The position numbers and the translations under genes are program-made. This document shows positions 35,326 to 44,558 of a stretch of 64,000 nt of DNA, piece by piece. The DNA lies in the NCBI RefSeq assembly GCF_002086485.1, contig NZ_MVHF01000002.1:124001-188000 (forward strand). Reading direction: 5' to 3'. Origin of the DNA: Mycobacterium aquaticum. Lineage in GTDB: Bacteria > Actinomycetota > Actinomycetes > Mycobacteriales > Mycobacteriaceae. Every line of letters starts with the position of its first letter. The stretch's first letter is position 1. The notes under the pieces were generated by a model. The model did not search any database, was not told where the DNA came from, and worked only from the letters and a program-made list of their open reading frames with translations.

Positions 35326-35462
35326 TGGTGTACGTTCGATCACATCGTACGTTGACTATGACCTGTTGTACATCGGCGATCTGGCGAACGTAGTCGGGCG
35401 AAAGCTCTTACAACAGCCAGTCTGGCGGCCACGCGTCCGCCATATCTAGAAAAGGAGCATTA

Positions 35463-36644
35463 ATGTCATACGCCCCCGGAGCACGGCACAGCGTCATTCC
35501 CAGCACGGCGCTGGGCGCCGACGAACGCGCACTCGTCGCCGAGTTCGTCGACGAGCGCATCCGCCCGATCGCCACCGAACTCGACGAAACCGAACGCTTT
35601 CCGGCCGAGATCTTCGCCGAGATGGGCAAGATCGGACTTTTCGGTGTCACTGTTCCCGATGACGCCGGTGGCGTCGGCGGAACGGCTCTGGACTACCTGT
35701 TCGTGATGGAATCCCTGTCCTACGGGTACGCCTCAATCGCCGACCAATGCGGTCTGGTCGAGATTCTCGGCAGCCTGCTCAATTTGTATGGCACACCCGC
35801 GCAACGGGAACGGTACCTGGCGCCGCTACTCAGCGCCGAGAAGCTCGGTGCGTACGCGCTGACCGAGCCCGGTTCAGGGTCGGACCTCGGTTCGATCACC
35901 ACGCGTGCCACCCGGACCGCCGAAGGCTGGCAGCTGCGCGGCGAGAAGATCTACATCCACAACGCCCCGGTCGCGGATTTCGCGGTGGTGCTGGCGGTGA
36001 CCGACCCCGAACTCGGCAAGCGCGGCGGCATCTCGGTGTTCATCGTCGACGTCGACCAGCCCGGGGTCTCGCGCGCCTACCACGAGCACAAGATGGGTCA
36101 GCGTGCCTCGCAGGTCGGCGGTTTGGTGTTCGACGACGTTATCCTCAGCCCGGATGCCCTGCTCGGCGAGGAGGGTAAGGCGTTCGGCTACATGATGAAG
36201 GTTCTCGCCAAGGGTCGGCTCGGCATCGCAGGGTTGTCACTGGGGATCAGCCGGGCCGCTCTCGACTGCGCCGTACGGCAATCACTTGACCGCAGTCAGT
36301 TCGGCAAACCCATCGCCGACAATCAGGCGATCTCGTTCTCGCTGGCCACGATCGCGACCGAGCTTCGCGCCGCCACCGCACTGTGCGTGACCGCCGCCCA
36401 AGCCATCGACGCCGGCGCGGACGACGCAGAAATGCTGTGCTCCATGGCAAAACTCACCGCCTCGGAGAACTGCGTCCGACACACCGACGCGGCGCTGCAG
36501 GTCTTCGGCGGCAACGGATTCATCCGTGGGTACGAAATCGAGCGGCTCTACCGCGACGCCCGGATCACCAAGATCTACGAGGGCACCAGCGAGATGCAGC
36601 GCCTCATCATCAGCCGCGCACTCCTGAAGGGAGCTCAGGCATGA
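35463..36644 (+). CDS. Acyl-CoA dehydrogenase
   Basis: A 393-aa FAD enzyme introducing a 2,3-double bond into an acyl-CoA. Flavin segments YALTEPGSGSDLG and EKIYIHNAPVADF are present, and the catalytic Glu (E373) is in KIYEGTSEMQR, the canonical place, unlike the paralogue at 17450. AAGGAG ribosome site 8 bp upstream. First gene of a plus-strand operon (SDR, MHS transporter, Gfo/Idh oxidoreductase, Zn-dehydrogenase). Confidence 0.92.
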   Translation: MSYAPGARHSVIPSTALGADERALVAEFVDERIRPIATELDETERFPAEIFAEMGKIGLFGVTVPDDAGGVGGTALDYLFVMESLSYGYASIADQCGLVEILGSLLNLYGTPAQRERYLAPLLSAEKLGAYALTEPGSGSDLGSITTRATRTAEGWQLRGEKIYIHNAPVADFAVVLAVTDPELGKRGGISVFIVDVDQPGVSRAYHEHKMGQRASQVGGLVFDDVILSPDALLGEEGKAFGYMMKVLAKGRLGIAGLSLGISRAALDCAVRQSLDRSQFGKPIADNQAISFSLATIATELRAATALCVTAAQAIDAGADDAEMLCSMAKLTASENCVRHTDAALQVFGGNGFIRGYEIERLYRDARITKIYEGTSEMQRLIISRALLKGAQA

Positions 36645-37387
36645 CCACCGCCGCCGCTCCGGATCGGACCACCCGGGTAGCGATCGTGACCGGTGCCGCC
36701 AGCGGCATCGGGGCAGCGATCGCCCGTCGCCTCAGTCACCACGGAGTCCGTGTCGTCGCCCTGGATCGCTCGGAGGCGGTGCGCGACATCGCCCAGGAGA
36801 TCGGCGGGCGCGGGCTCGTCGGAGATATCACCGATGCGGCATTCACCGCCAACGCGGTCGAACTTGCCCAAAACACCGAAGGGCGACTGGACATCCTCGT
36901 CAACGCCGCTGGCATCCAGCACCGAACCGACGCGGTCGACATCGACGAAGACAGCTGGAGCCGGCTCCTGGAGGTCAACCTGTCCGCGGCATACCGCCTG
37001 AGCCGGCAGTCGGCCAAGGCGCTCGCCGCGACGCACGGGTGCATCGTCAACATCGCATCACTGTCGGCCGACCGCGCCGTGCCCGGCATCGTGCCCTACG
37101 GGGCCACCAAAGCTGCGCTGGTTCAGCTCAGCCGCGGGCTTGCCGTCGAAATGGGCCCGGACGGTGTCCGGGTGAACGCCGTTGCGCCGGGCTACATCGA
37201 AACACCGATGACACGGGATGTGCTGTCGCAGGATGAGTTTCGTTCCAGGGTTCTCAGCCGGATCCCGCTGCGCCGGCTCGCCGATGGCGACGACGTAGCC
37301 GACGTCGTGGTCTTCCTGACCTCCACGGCGGCTCGTTACGTGACCGGCGTGGTGTTGCCGGTCGACGGTGGCTATTCGATCACCTGA
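36641..37387 (+). CDS. Short-chain dehydrogenase/reductase (SDR)
   Basis: A 248-aa classical SDR. Cofactor motif TGAASGIG (17-24), NAAG motif in LVNAAGIQ, catalytic Ser in ASLSAD and YxxxK in PYGATKAAL. The start overlaps the acyl-CoA dehydrogenase stop (ATGA). Likely a 3-hydroxy or polyol dehydrogenase; substrate unknown. Confidence 0.9.
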   Translation: MTTAAAPDRTTRVAIVTGAASGIGAAIARRLSHHGVRVVALDRSEAVRDIAQEIGGRGLVGDITDAAFTANAVELAQNTEGRLDILVNAAGIQHRTDAVDIDEDSWSRLLEVNLSAAYRLSRQSAKALAATHGCIVNIASLSADRAVPGIVPYGATKAALVQLSRGLAVEMGPDGVRVNAVAPGYIETPMTRDVLSQDEFRSRVLSRIPLRRLADGDDVADVVVFLTSTAARYVTGVVLPVDGGYSIT

Positions 37388-37419
37388 TTCAAGTTTTCCA
37401 CAGAACGAAGGACCATCCA

Positions 37420-38760
37420 ATGGAAATTTTGATCCCCAGGAGCGCATCGCCCACGGTGGATGACACCGTTCAGCGCAGGCGAGTCGTCAAGGCGAGCGTC
37501 GCAGGCACCGTGATCGAGTGGTACGACTTCACTCTCTACGGCCTGGCCGCCGCCCTGGTTTTCGCGAAGTTGTACTTTCCGGGGGCCGGACCGTTGGCGG
37601 GCACATTGGCGGCGTTAGGAACCTTCGCGGTGGGGTTGGCTGCCCGCCCGATCGGGGGCCTGGTCTTCGCGCATTTCGGTGACCGGATCGGGCGGAAGCC
37701 GATGCTCCTGATGACGTTGCTGGTGATGGGCACGTCGACCACGCTCATCGGTGCCCTCCCCACGGCGCAGTCGATCGGGATCTGGGCGCCGATCGCCTTG
37801 GTGGCCTTACGGCTGTTGCAGGGTGCGGGCGCGGGCGCCGAGTTCGCCGGGGCGATCACGATGGTCACCGAATCGTCGAGCGCGAACAACCGGGCCCGCT
37901 CAGCGGCGTACCCAGGGGCCGCGATCTATGTCGGAACCGGCGGTGCAACAGTGCTTTTCGCCTTGCTGTCGCTGATGCCGGACGACTTGTTCCGGAGCTG
38001 GGGCTGGCGGATCCCGTTCCTGGCCAGCGCCGTGATCGTGCTCGTGGCTGTGTACCTGCGGCTGCGTGTGGAGGAGACCTCGGCGTTCCGCCATGCCGAG
38101 TTGGCCGGAGCCGTGGACCGGGCCCCGGTGGCCGTGGCCGTTCGCCACCATTGGCGCAAGATTCTGTGTGGGCTTGCGGTTTTCACGTTCGTAATCCCGT
38201 GGGCGTATGTGATGCAGGTCTTCGCGCTGTCGTACGTCACCAAGACCCTTGGCGTGGACGCCACCGCGGCCCTAGTCGGGTTGATCGTTGCCGAACTGCT
38301 CGCCATCCCCGTCATCATCGGATTTGGTGTGCTGGCCGACAGGGTGGGCCGCAAGCCGGTGCTCACTTTCGGCGCGATCTTCGGTGTGCTGTTCCCGCTG
38401 CCCATGTTCGCGATGTTCGAAACCGGTTCGCCGTGGCTGGTCGGCCTCGCGCTGACGCTCGGCATCTGTGTCGTCCAGGGGTCGACGTCGGGCCCGGCCG
38501 GAGCGCTGCTGTCGGAACTGTTTCCCACTGACATCCGGTGGAGCGGCATCGCGATCTCCCGGGAGATCCCAGCCGCGGTCGTGGGTGGGACCATCCCACT
38601 GGTGGCGACCGCGCTCGTGGCCGCCGGCGACGGTAAATCATGGCTGGTGGCCGGTTATCTGATCGTGCTGAGCCTGATCGGTCTGGTGGGTATCAGGTTG
38701 CTTCCCGAGACACTCGGCCGGTCGATCGACACGACCGTGACGGCAGCAGGACATCGATGA
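37420..38760 (+). CDS. MFS transporter, metabolite:H+ symporter (MHS) type
   Basis: A 446-aa twelve-helix permease. N-terminal EWYDFTLYG, loop motif GDRIGRKPMLL and its repeat DRVGRKPVLTFG are typical of the MHS subfamily (ShiA/KgtP/ProP), which imports organic acids such as shikimate or dicarboxylates. In the operon it offers a second entry route besides the ABC importer. GAAGGA ribosome site upstream. Confidence 0.88.
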   Translation: MEILIPRSASPTVDDTVQRRRVVKASVAGTVIEWYDFTLYGLAAALVFAKLYFPGAGPLAGTLAALGTFAVGLAARPIGGLVFAHFGDRIGRKPMLLMTLLVMGTSTTLIGALPTAQSIGIWAPIALVALRLLQGAGAGAEFAGAITMVTESSSANNRARSAAYPGAAIYVGTGGATVLFALLSLMPDDLFRSWGWRIPFLASAVIVLVAVYLRLRVEETSAFRHAELAGAVDRAPVAVAVRHHWRKILCGLAVFTFVIPWAYVMQVFALSYVTKTLGVDATAALVGLIVAELLAIPVIIGFGVLADRVGRKPVLTFGAIFGVLFPLPMFAMFETGSPWLVGLALTLGICVVQGSTSGPAGALLSELFPTDIRWSGIAISREIPAAVVGGTIPLVATALVAAGDGKSWLVAGYLIVLSLIGLVGIRLLPETLGRSIDTTVTAAGHR

Positions 38761-39794
38761 GCGTGCGCCGAGTGATCGTCATCGGCGCAGGTTTGACGAG
38801 CGCGGCGCACCTCGCCGCGTTGCGCGCGGTCGGCGCCGACATCGTCGGGATCGTCACCACCGATCCGGCTCGTGCCGCCGCAGCCCGCAGCCTTGCTCCG
38901 TCTGCACAGATCGTGGGGTCCGTCGAACAGGCAGTAGCCCTCGGCGCTGATACCGGGGTGGTGCTGACGCCGCCGTCGAGTCATCGGCATGTGATCGAAG
39001 TGCTGACCGAGCACGGACTCGACGTGGTGATCGACAAGCCCTTGGCGGCGAACCTGCCGGAAGCAACGGCACTGGTTGAATGCGTCGAGCGGGCCGGCGT
39101 GCGCGCCGCGGTCACTTTGCAGCATCGTTACAGCAGCGCCATGGGGGTGGCCCGAGAGGCGATGCGGCAGGGCAGGATCGGTGAGCTTCGGGCGGTGACA
39201 GTCATCGTGCCACTGTGGCGCAGCGACGATTACTACCGTGAGCCGGGCCGCGGGACATTGGCCCGCGACGGCGGTGGCGTGCTCATCACGCAGGCGATTC
39301 ACCCGCTCGATTCCTATCTGGCACTTGTTGGTCCGCCTCGCTCGGTCGTGGCCACGAGTTCCACGAGCCGTTCGCGGTTGCAAGCAGAGGACACGATTCA
39401 TCTGCTCGTCGATCACGAGAACTGTGCCGCCTCGATCATGGCGAGTACTGCGGCCTGGCCCGGTGGCCCCGCCGCGATCCACCTGTATGGCGATGGCGGG
39501 CAATTGCACATCGTCGGCGAATCCGTCACCCATGTCGCCGAACGTACGGAAGTGCTTGTTTCGGGCCCTGTCGATGCCTCCGGGCCGGATCCAAGCTCGA
39601 TGGCCGCGTGGTTCATCGACCTCTACACCGATGTATTCGGCAGCTGGGCGAGGAGACAGAAGTCCGGATGTGAAGCTCGCTCCGGTCTTGCCGTACAAGC
39701 ACTTATCGATGCCGCGTACCATTCGGCCGGCGCACCGCTTGCGCGGGCCTTGGTCCAGCGCACCACTATTGAGAGGCAGACATGTCGGTGCTGA
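38757..39794 (+). CDS. Gfo/Idh/MocA-family oxidoreductase
   Basis: A 345-aa NAD(P) enzyme. Rossmann start RRVIVIGAGLTSAAHLAAL; the family EKP motif appears as DKPLAAN; C-terminal domain begins near residue 125. ATG overlaps the transporter stop (ATGA); the open frame from 38640 is a shadow. It likely oxidises a hydroxyl on a sugar or cyclitol. It overlaps the next gene by 13 bp. Confidence 0.87.
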   Translation: MSVRRVIVIGAGLTSAAHLAALRAVGADIVGIVTTDPARAAAARSLAPSAQIVGSVEQAVALGADTGVVLTPPSSHRHVIEVLTEHGLDVVIDKPLAANLPEATALVECVERAGVRAAVTLQHRYSSAMGVAREAMRQGRIGELRAVTVIVPLWRSDDYYREPGRGTLARDGGGVLITQAIHPLDSYLALVGPPRSVVATSSTSRSRLQAEDTIHLLVDHENCAASIMASTAAWPGGPAAIHLYGDGGQLHIVGESVTHVAERTEVLVSGPVDASGPDPSSMAAWFIDLYTDVFGSWARRQKSGCEARSGLAVQALIDAAYHSAGAPLARALVQRTTIERQTCRC

Positions 39795-40867
39795 GCGTCG
39801 AAGTTCCTGCGCCCAACCGGTTCGTTATCCGGCGATCGGCGGCTGAGAAGCCGCAGGCCGGCGAGGTGCGGGTGGAATTGGATTCCGCGGGTATCTGCGG
39901 TGGAGATCTGTCTCATCTGCGTGGCCGCAACGCGGTCGGGTCGTATCCGACGATTCTCGGACACGAATGCGCCGGCCGAATCGCCGCCGTGGGCGCCGAC
40001 GTACATCTGCTGATCGGCCAGCCTGTGGTGATTTACCCGACGAGCGGGTGCGGCACCTGCCGCGCATGCTCAGAGGGGCGTTTCAACAACTGCCCGACGA
40101 TGCGGGTTCGCGGTTTGTCGGACCCTCGAGGCCTGTTCAGCGAGTCATTTATCGTGTCGGCAAGCGATTGCGTGCTGATCAGCGAGTCGGTGTTGCACCG
40201 CTACGGCGCACTGGTCGAACCACTCGCCGTTGGGGTTCATATCGCCGGGCGCAGCGGCGCCCGTACCGGCGACACCGCCCTCGTGATCGGATGCGGGTCC
40301 ATCGGGCTGGCGACCGCGCTCGTCGCGGTGAGCCGAGGCGTGCGTGTTCTCGGCGCCGACCGACATGGCGAGCGCTCGACCGCGGCGCACGCGTGCGGCG
40401 TGAAGGCCTTCACCACCGTCGGTGATGCTGCGCTGGTGCAGTGGGTCGGAGACCAAGCCGACAGCGTCGATATCGTCTACGACACCGTGTGCAGCCCATC
40501 GACAATCGACGTCGCGCAACGCGTGCTGGCACCGGGCGGACGCCTGGTCGCCATCGCGTCGGCCAAGCCGGGGCAGCAGGCCACACTGGACTACAGCGCG
40601 CTATACGCACGGGAACTATCCGTCGTTGCCTGCCGGAACTACGTCCGTGACGACTTCGTCGACGCCGCCGCTCTACTGGAGTCCGGCCGGGTCGACGCCA
40701 CCGGGCTGCACACCGCAACGTTCGCGCTCGACGACTTCGGTAGCGCGGTAGACCAACTCGAATCGCACGGACACCATCACATCAAAATCCTCCTCACGCC
40801 GCGCCGACTCCTGGATTCCCGACCGTTGCTCGCCGCATGCCCTGGTCTCGCTGACAAAGTCAGGTAA
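39782..40867 (+). CDS. Zinc-dependent dehydrogenase (MDR superfamily)
   Basis: A 361-aa protein with zinc ligand motif SAGICGGDLSH, GHE (LGHECAG), structural zinc cysteines in SGCGTCRACSEGRFNNC, and NAD motif GCGSIG. The C-terminus (RRLLDSRPLLAACPGLADKVR) extends slightly beyond the usual HIKILL end. Last gene of the plus-strand operon, overlapping the previous gene by 13 bp. Confidence 0.85.
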   Translation: MSVLSVEVPAPNRFVIRRSAAEKPQAGEVRVELDSAGICGGDLSHLRGRNAVGSYPTILGHECAGRIAAVGADVHLLIGQPVVIYPTSGCGTCRACSEGRFNNCPTMRVRGLSDPRGLFSESFIVSASDCVLISESVLHRYGALVEPLAVGVHIAGRSGARTGDTALVIGCGSIGLATALVAVSRGVRVLGADRHGERSTAAHACGVKAFTTVGDAALVQWVGDQADSVDIVYDTVCSPSTIDVAQRVLAPGGRLVAIASAKPGQQATLDYSALYARELSVVACRNYVRDDFVDAAALLESGRVDATGLHTATFALDDFGSAVDQLESHGHHHIKILLTPRRLLDSRPLLAACPGLADKVR

Positions 40868-41307
40868 GCAATTCCAGGAACTCGGCGCGGCGCGCCCTGG
40901 CCGGATTTCTCGGCGGAAGCACCTGACACGACGGGGTGGTTTGTGAGCACTCCGGTGCAAATGAGGATTGTCGGTTGCCAATCTCCGTGTCGAATTGCCA
41001 TCTGCGATGTCGAACGATGTCGAATTCGACACCCTGAATGCCAAAGTCCTATAAATGCCCGGCGCTACGACCACATGTTGTCCGGTTTGAATCGTTTCTC
41101 GGCTAGCTCTGAGCCGTAGCCGAATTCTCCAAGCTTTCGCGGGCGCCGCTGTCTCTCACAGTGCCGGCGGTACCTGGCAGGGTGGGGATGCTTCGACAGC
41201 AGCAGCATCACCGCACCGGCGGTTGGACACATCTGAGATACGGAAACCAACCGCCATCGGCTCCAGAAAGCTCCGCTTGTCGCGCTATCGCCTGTGCCGC
41301 CACGGAA
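40868..41307. other. Intergenic region between convergent clusters
   Basis: About 440 bp with no credible gene; small minus-strand frames (40673-41074, 41065-41250) look spurious. It contains three TGTCGAA repeats and a perfect palindrome (40988-41031). No clear rho-independent terminator was recognised although two convergent operons end here. Confidence 0.5.
40988..41031. repeat. TGTCGAA repeats with perfect 14-bp palindrome
   Basis: TGTCGAA at 40988-40994, 41008-41014 and 41018-41024; the last belongs to the palindrome TGTCGAATTCGACA (41018-41031). It lies between two convergent operon ends, so a regulatory role is not obvious. Confidence 0.5.
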
Positions 41308-42315
41308 CTATGAGGTGATCGCGACGGTTCTCCCGGTGGTTGCCGATTCTGCCGCAGCGTTGGCCAAGATGAGGGCCGCGACACCGTCGTCGAAAGACGG
41401 TGAGCAGGGGTCGCCGGTGCGGATGCAATGTACGAACGCGTCGAGCTCGGTTCGATAGGCCTGCGCGTAGCGTTCGAGGAAGAACGGCAGGTAGGGCGGA
41501 GCTTCCTCAGTCCCCGAAGCGTCGTAGCGACGGACCACAGTTTTGGCGACGTTACCGGCGGACAACATGCCGTCGGTGCCGAAGGCTTCGAGGCGTTGGT
41601 CGTAGCCGAACGCACAGTGCCGGGAGTTGGTGATGGTGACGAGCTCGCCCTTGCTGCCACGCAGTGTGATTGTTGCGGAGTCGAAGTCGTTGAGTTCTCG
41701 GATGTCGTCGCTGTAGACGTTGGCGCCCATGGCGGAGACCTCGACGATGTCGGGGATGAAGAATCGGGCCATGTCGAGGTCATGGATGGTCATGTCCCGG
41801 AAGATGCCACCCGACGCAGCGATGTACTCGCGGGGAGCCGGCGCGGGATCGCGGCTGGTGATGAGCAATTGCTCCAAAGTGCCGATCGCCCCAGCCTCGA
41901 CCTGGGCCTGAATGGATGCAAAGTGAGGGTCGAAGCGCCGGTTGAACCCGAGCATGACAGGAACCGAATGGCTGCTGATTCGCTCGCGGCACTCCAGGAC
42001 GGTGTCGATGTCGAGGTCGATCGGCTTCTCGCACAGGACGGCTAAACCGTGCGCCGCGGCGCGTGACATGAGGTCGACGTGGGTGGGTGTCGGCGAGGCG
42101 ATCACCACGCCGTCGAGGTCGGGTTCGGCGAACACCTCGGCAGGGTCTTCGACTGCACGACCGTTCGTCCGATCGGCGAGGTCACGAGCTCCGTCGATGA
42201 ACGGATCGGCGATCATCACCAGGTCGACGTTGGGGTGTGCGGCGATGTTGGCGGCGTGCACCTGACCGATTCGGCCGGAGCCGAACAGGGCCAGACGCAC
42301 TTTCGGTTGGGGCAT
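41308..42315 (-). CDS. iolG: Inositol 2-dehydrogenase-like oxidoreductase (Gfo/Idh/MocA)
   Basis: A 335-aa NAD enzyme. Cofactor motif GSGRIGQVHAANI, EKP in VLCEKPIDLD, and the C-terminal signature SGGIFRDMTIHDLDMARFF, which is characteristic of myo-inositol 2-dehydrogenases. Expected reaction: cyclitol to keto-cyclitol (inosose). Third gene of a minus-strand operon after another Gfo/Idh enzyme and a TIM-barrel protein, which are the usual partners in inositol catabolism. Other cyclitols are possible substrates. Confidence 0.78.
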   Translation of the reverse strand: MPQPKVRLALFGSGRIGQVHAANIAAHPNVDLVMIADPFIDGARDLADRTNGRAVEDPAEVFAEPDLDGVVIASPTPTHVDLMSRAAAHGLAVLCEKPIDLDIDTVLECRERISSHSVPVMLGFNRRFDPHFASIQAQVEAGAIGTLEQLLITSRDPAPAPREYIAASGGIFRDMTIHDLDMARFFIPDIVEVSAMGANVYSDDIRELNDFDSATITLRGSKGELVTITNSRHCAFGYDQRLEAFGTDGMLSAGNVAKTVVRRYDASGTEEAPPYLPFFLERYAQAYRTELDAFVHCIRTGDPCSPSFDDGVAALILANAAAESATTGRTVAITS

Positions 42316-42330
42316 GACGATGTCCTATCG

Positions 42331-42353
42331 TTGTCGGACACATTGCGCGACAA
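42331..42353. promoter_or_regulatory. Inverted repeat between iolG and the TIM-barrel gene
   Basis: TTGTCG (42331-42336) and CGACAA (42348-42353) with an 11-bp spacer, 16 bp upstream of the iolG start. It could be an internal operator or an RNA hairpin. Confidence 0.35.
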
Positions 42354-42379
42354 TGGTTTTAGCGGAGGGACAAGACGGA

Positions 42380-43279
42380 TTAGACTAGTTGGGCGGCGCG
42401 TTCGAAGCACTCCAGCGTGGTAGCGTGCGCGGTACGCAATCCTTCGACGACCGGTGTGCGGCGGTGCTCGTCGGAGATGATCTCGACACCCCACGGTCCT
42501 TGATATCCGGCGTCGATGGTGCGTCGGATGAAGCTGGCGGTGTCGAAATCGCCGCGTCCACAGTAGGTTCGGTGTTTGATGGTGTCATCGACGACGTCGA
42601 GGACGGTGGTGTTCGTCCGGTCGAATCCGTCGTCCACCTCGACAGCGAAGACCCGCTCGATGGGTACGACCTTCCACAGATCCTCGTGCGAGAGGCCGGT
42701 CTTGTAGGTGTGCCAAATGTCGATCATCAATCCGGCTGCCGGGCTGTCAGAGCTGGTGACGACCTCGACGGCCTCCGGAGTGGTCCGCAGGTGGGAGAAT
42801 GGCGTGGCCTCCAGCGCGAGACGTATCCCGGCGTCGGCCGCTTCGTCGGCGAGATCGCGGAAAGCGCTGGCGATGGTTGCCAGCGGCAACGGGTTCTCGG
42901 TCAGGCCGGCGCCGACCTTGATGTGACGTGCGCCGAGCGCGGTAGCCGCTTCGAACAGTTCGGCGCGCAACCGATCGGATGCGGCTCGCTCCTCACCGGC
43001 GGTCCACCAATCATTGAGGAACTCGACCTCGACGATGTCGATGCCGGCCGCATGGATAATCTTCGACAGCTCTTCGTATCCGATGGTCTCGCGAGCGTGG
43101 ATGAGATCAGCATGGACCAATCCGATACCGTTCCAGCCGGTTTGAGCGATCGCGGTGATTCGCTCAGCCAACGGGATGGGACTACTCTCGTCTTCACGGA
43201 GCGGAGCAGCATCACCCGCGCTGGTCCAGCAGGTGGCGATCAGTAGTGGAGTCATGGTGTCTCTGGCTTCTTTCATCAT
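42380..43279 (-). CDS. Sugar isomerase/dehydratase-like TIM-barrel protein (IolE/IolI-like)
   Basis: A 299-aa xylose-isomerase-like barrel. Probable metal ligands: Glu in LALEATPFSHL, Asp-His in LMIDIWHTYKTG, and Glu in WGVEIISDEHRR. The family includes inosose dehydratase (IolE), inosose isomerase (IolI) and 3-dehydroshikimate dehydratase. The ATG at 43279 overlaps the upstream stop (ATGATGA); an alternative start is ATG 43255 (MTPLLIATCW). Its place between two Gfo/Idh dehydrogenases favours action on a keto-cyclitol or keto-sugar. Confidence 0.8.
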   Translation of the reverse strand: MMKEARDTMTPLLIATCWTSAGDAAPLREDESSPIPLAERITAIAQTGWNGIGLVHADLIHARETIGYEELSKIIHAAGIDIVEVEFLNDWWTAGEERAASDRLRAELFEAATALGARHIKVGAGLTENPLPLATIASAFRDLADEAADAGIRLALEATPFSHLRTTPEAVEVVTSSDSPAAGLMIDIWHTYKTGLSHEDLWKVVPIERVFAVEVDDGFDRTNTTVLDVVDDTIKHRTYCGRGDFDTASFIRRTIDAGYQGPWGVEIISDEHRRTPVVEGLRTAHATTLECFERAAQLV

Positions 43280-44358
43280 GCTTTGTCGACTTCGATCTCG
43301 GTGCCGCGGTGTGACTCGGAGCGGTAGCAGGCGTCCACGATCCGTGCCACTGTCAGCGCGTCGGACACCGGTGACACGATCGGTGCCCCGGTACGGATGC
43401 TGTCAACCCAGCCGCGCATCTCGGTGTGGAAGTTGCTGATGTTCTCCAGTTCGGGCAGTTCGGAGAAGCGATTCTGCTCGGTCCGGGCGAACGGCGGGGT
43501 GAAGTATGTCTGGGTCCATTCGGTCCACCCGGCCGGGTATCCCCCACGATCGGCGTCGACGTACACCCGTAGCCGCTGGGGCAGGATCCCGACCTCGATC
43601 ATGCCGGTGGTGCCGTACACAGTGATCCGCGAACTTTCGAACCACTCGAGGTGATCGTGCCCGTCGAAGCTGAAAGTGATCGACATGTCGGGATAGTTCA
43701 GCAGCGCAGCGGCAGAATCCTCGCGGCTGTTCTCGTCAGAGAGCCGGGCGGATTTGTGGACTCGGGCGTTGACTGAGTCGGGGGCGCCGAATACGTGCAC
43801 CAGGGAATCGAGCATGTGGCAGCCGAGAATCCACAGCACACCGCCCATGTCTGCAGGCTGGTTGAGGTGCTGGGTGAGGTGTTCGCCGACCATTGCCGCC
43901 CCGCGGGCGGAGACGGTCACCACCTCACCGATCAGCCCGGACTTGATCAACTCCTTTGCGCGGGAGACGGATTCGGCGAGACGAACGTTGTAGCCGACCT
44001 GCACGACGAGATCGCTATGGGCGGCCTCGGCATCGCGTAACTGGACCAGATCAGCCACAGTGCCCCCGCCCGGCTTTTCCACGACCACCGACTTGCCGGC
44101 AGCGAGCGCTCGTACGGTGTGGGGCACCATGTCGCGGCTCTTGGAGTGGACCATGATCGCGTTGATCCGGTCGTCGCCGAGAATTTCGTCGATGGTGCGC
44201 GGTTCGAGGTCGTACTTATCCGTGAAGTACTTCAGGCGAGAGTCGTCATCGGCGGCCGCGACCACTTCGACGTCGTCAATCTCTCGGAGAGCCCGTACCC
44301 GCGCCGATGCGTGCGGATGGGTGATTCCGAGAAGGCCTACGACGATCGCATCAGACAT
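43276..44358 (-). CDS. Gfo/Idh/MocA-family oxidoreductase
   Basis: About 360 aa. N-terminal Rossmann segment (VVGLLGITHPHASARV), EKP motif in VVVEKPGGGTV, C-terminal segment DMGGVLWILGCHMLDSLVHVFG. The AGGAG site fits ATG 44358 (6 bp) better than the adjacent ATG 44361; the frame open to 44499 is unsupported. First gene of the operon with the TIM-barrel protein and iolG. A dyad at 44504-44518 lies upstream. Confidence 0.85.
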   Translation of the reverse strand: MSDAIVVGLLGITHPHASARVRALREIDDVEVVAAADDDSRLKYFTDKYDLEPRTIDEILGDDRINAIMVHSKSRDMVPHTVRALAAGKSVVVEKPGGGTVADLVQLRDAEAAHSDLVVQVGYNVRLAESVSRAKELIKSGLIGEVVTVSARGAAMVGEHLTQHLNQPADMGGVLWILGCHMLDSLVHVFGAPDSVNARVHKSARLSDENSREDSAAALLNYPDMSITFSFDGHDHLEWFESSRITVYGTTGMIEVGILPQRLRVYVDADRGGYPAGWTEWTQTYFTPPFARTEQNRFSELPELENISNFHTEMRGWVDSIRTGAPIVSPVSDALTVARIVDACYRSESHRGTEIEVDKA

Positions 44359-44503
44359 CATCGTCTCCTGTCGTTTCTGGGTTGCGAAGTCTCGCAACGG
44401 AAGAGTCCGGGGTGTTGGTTTTCGGGATAGTCGCCGGGTGCTCCGATCGTGTGCTGACACACGCCGGTGATCGATCGGAACTCCGACTTTCACTGCCATC
44501 TAG

Positions 44504-44518
44504 TGGACAGGATGTCCA
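44504..44518. promoter_or_regulatory. Dyad upstream of the inositol-type operon
   Basis: TGGACA (44504-44509), 3-bp spacer, TGTCCA (44513-44518). It lies about 145 bp upstream of the first gene of the operon, in the gap behind the IclR gene. Candidate IclR-family site by position; not proven. Confidence 0.45.
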
Positions 44519-44558
44519 AGTGTTGCATGTGACGGCTTCGCCGGTCAAGTGCGCTGCA

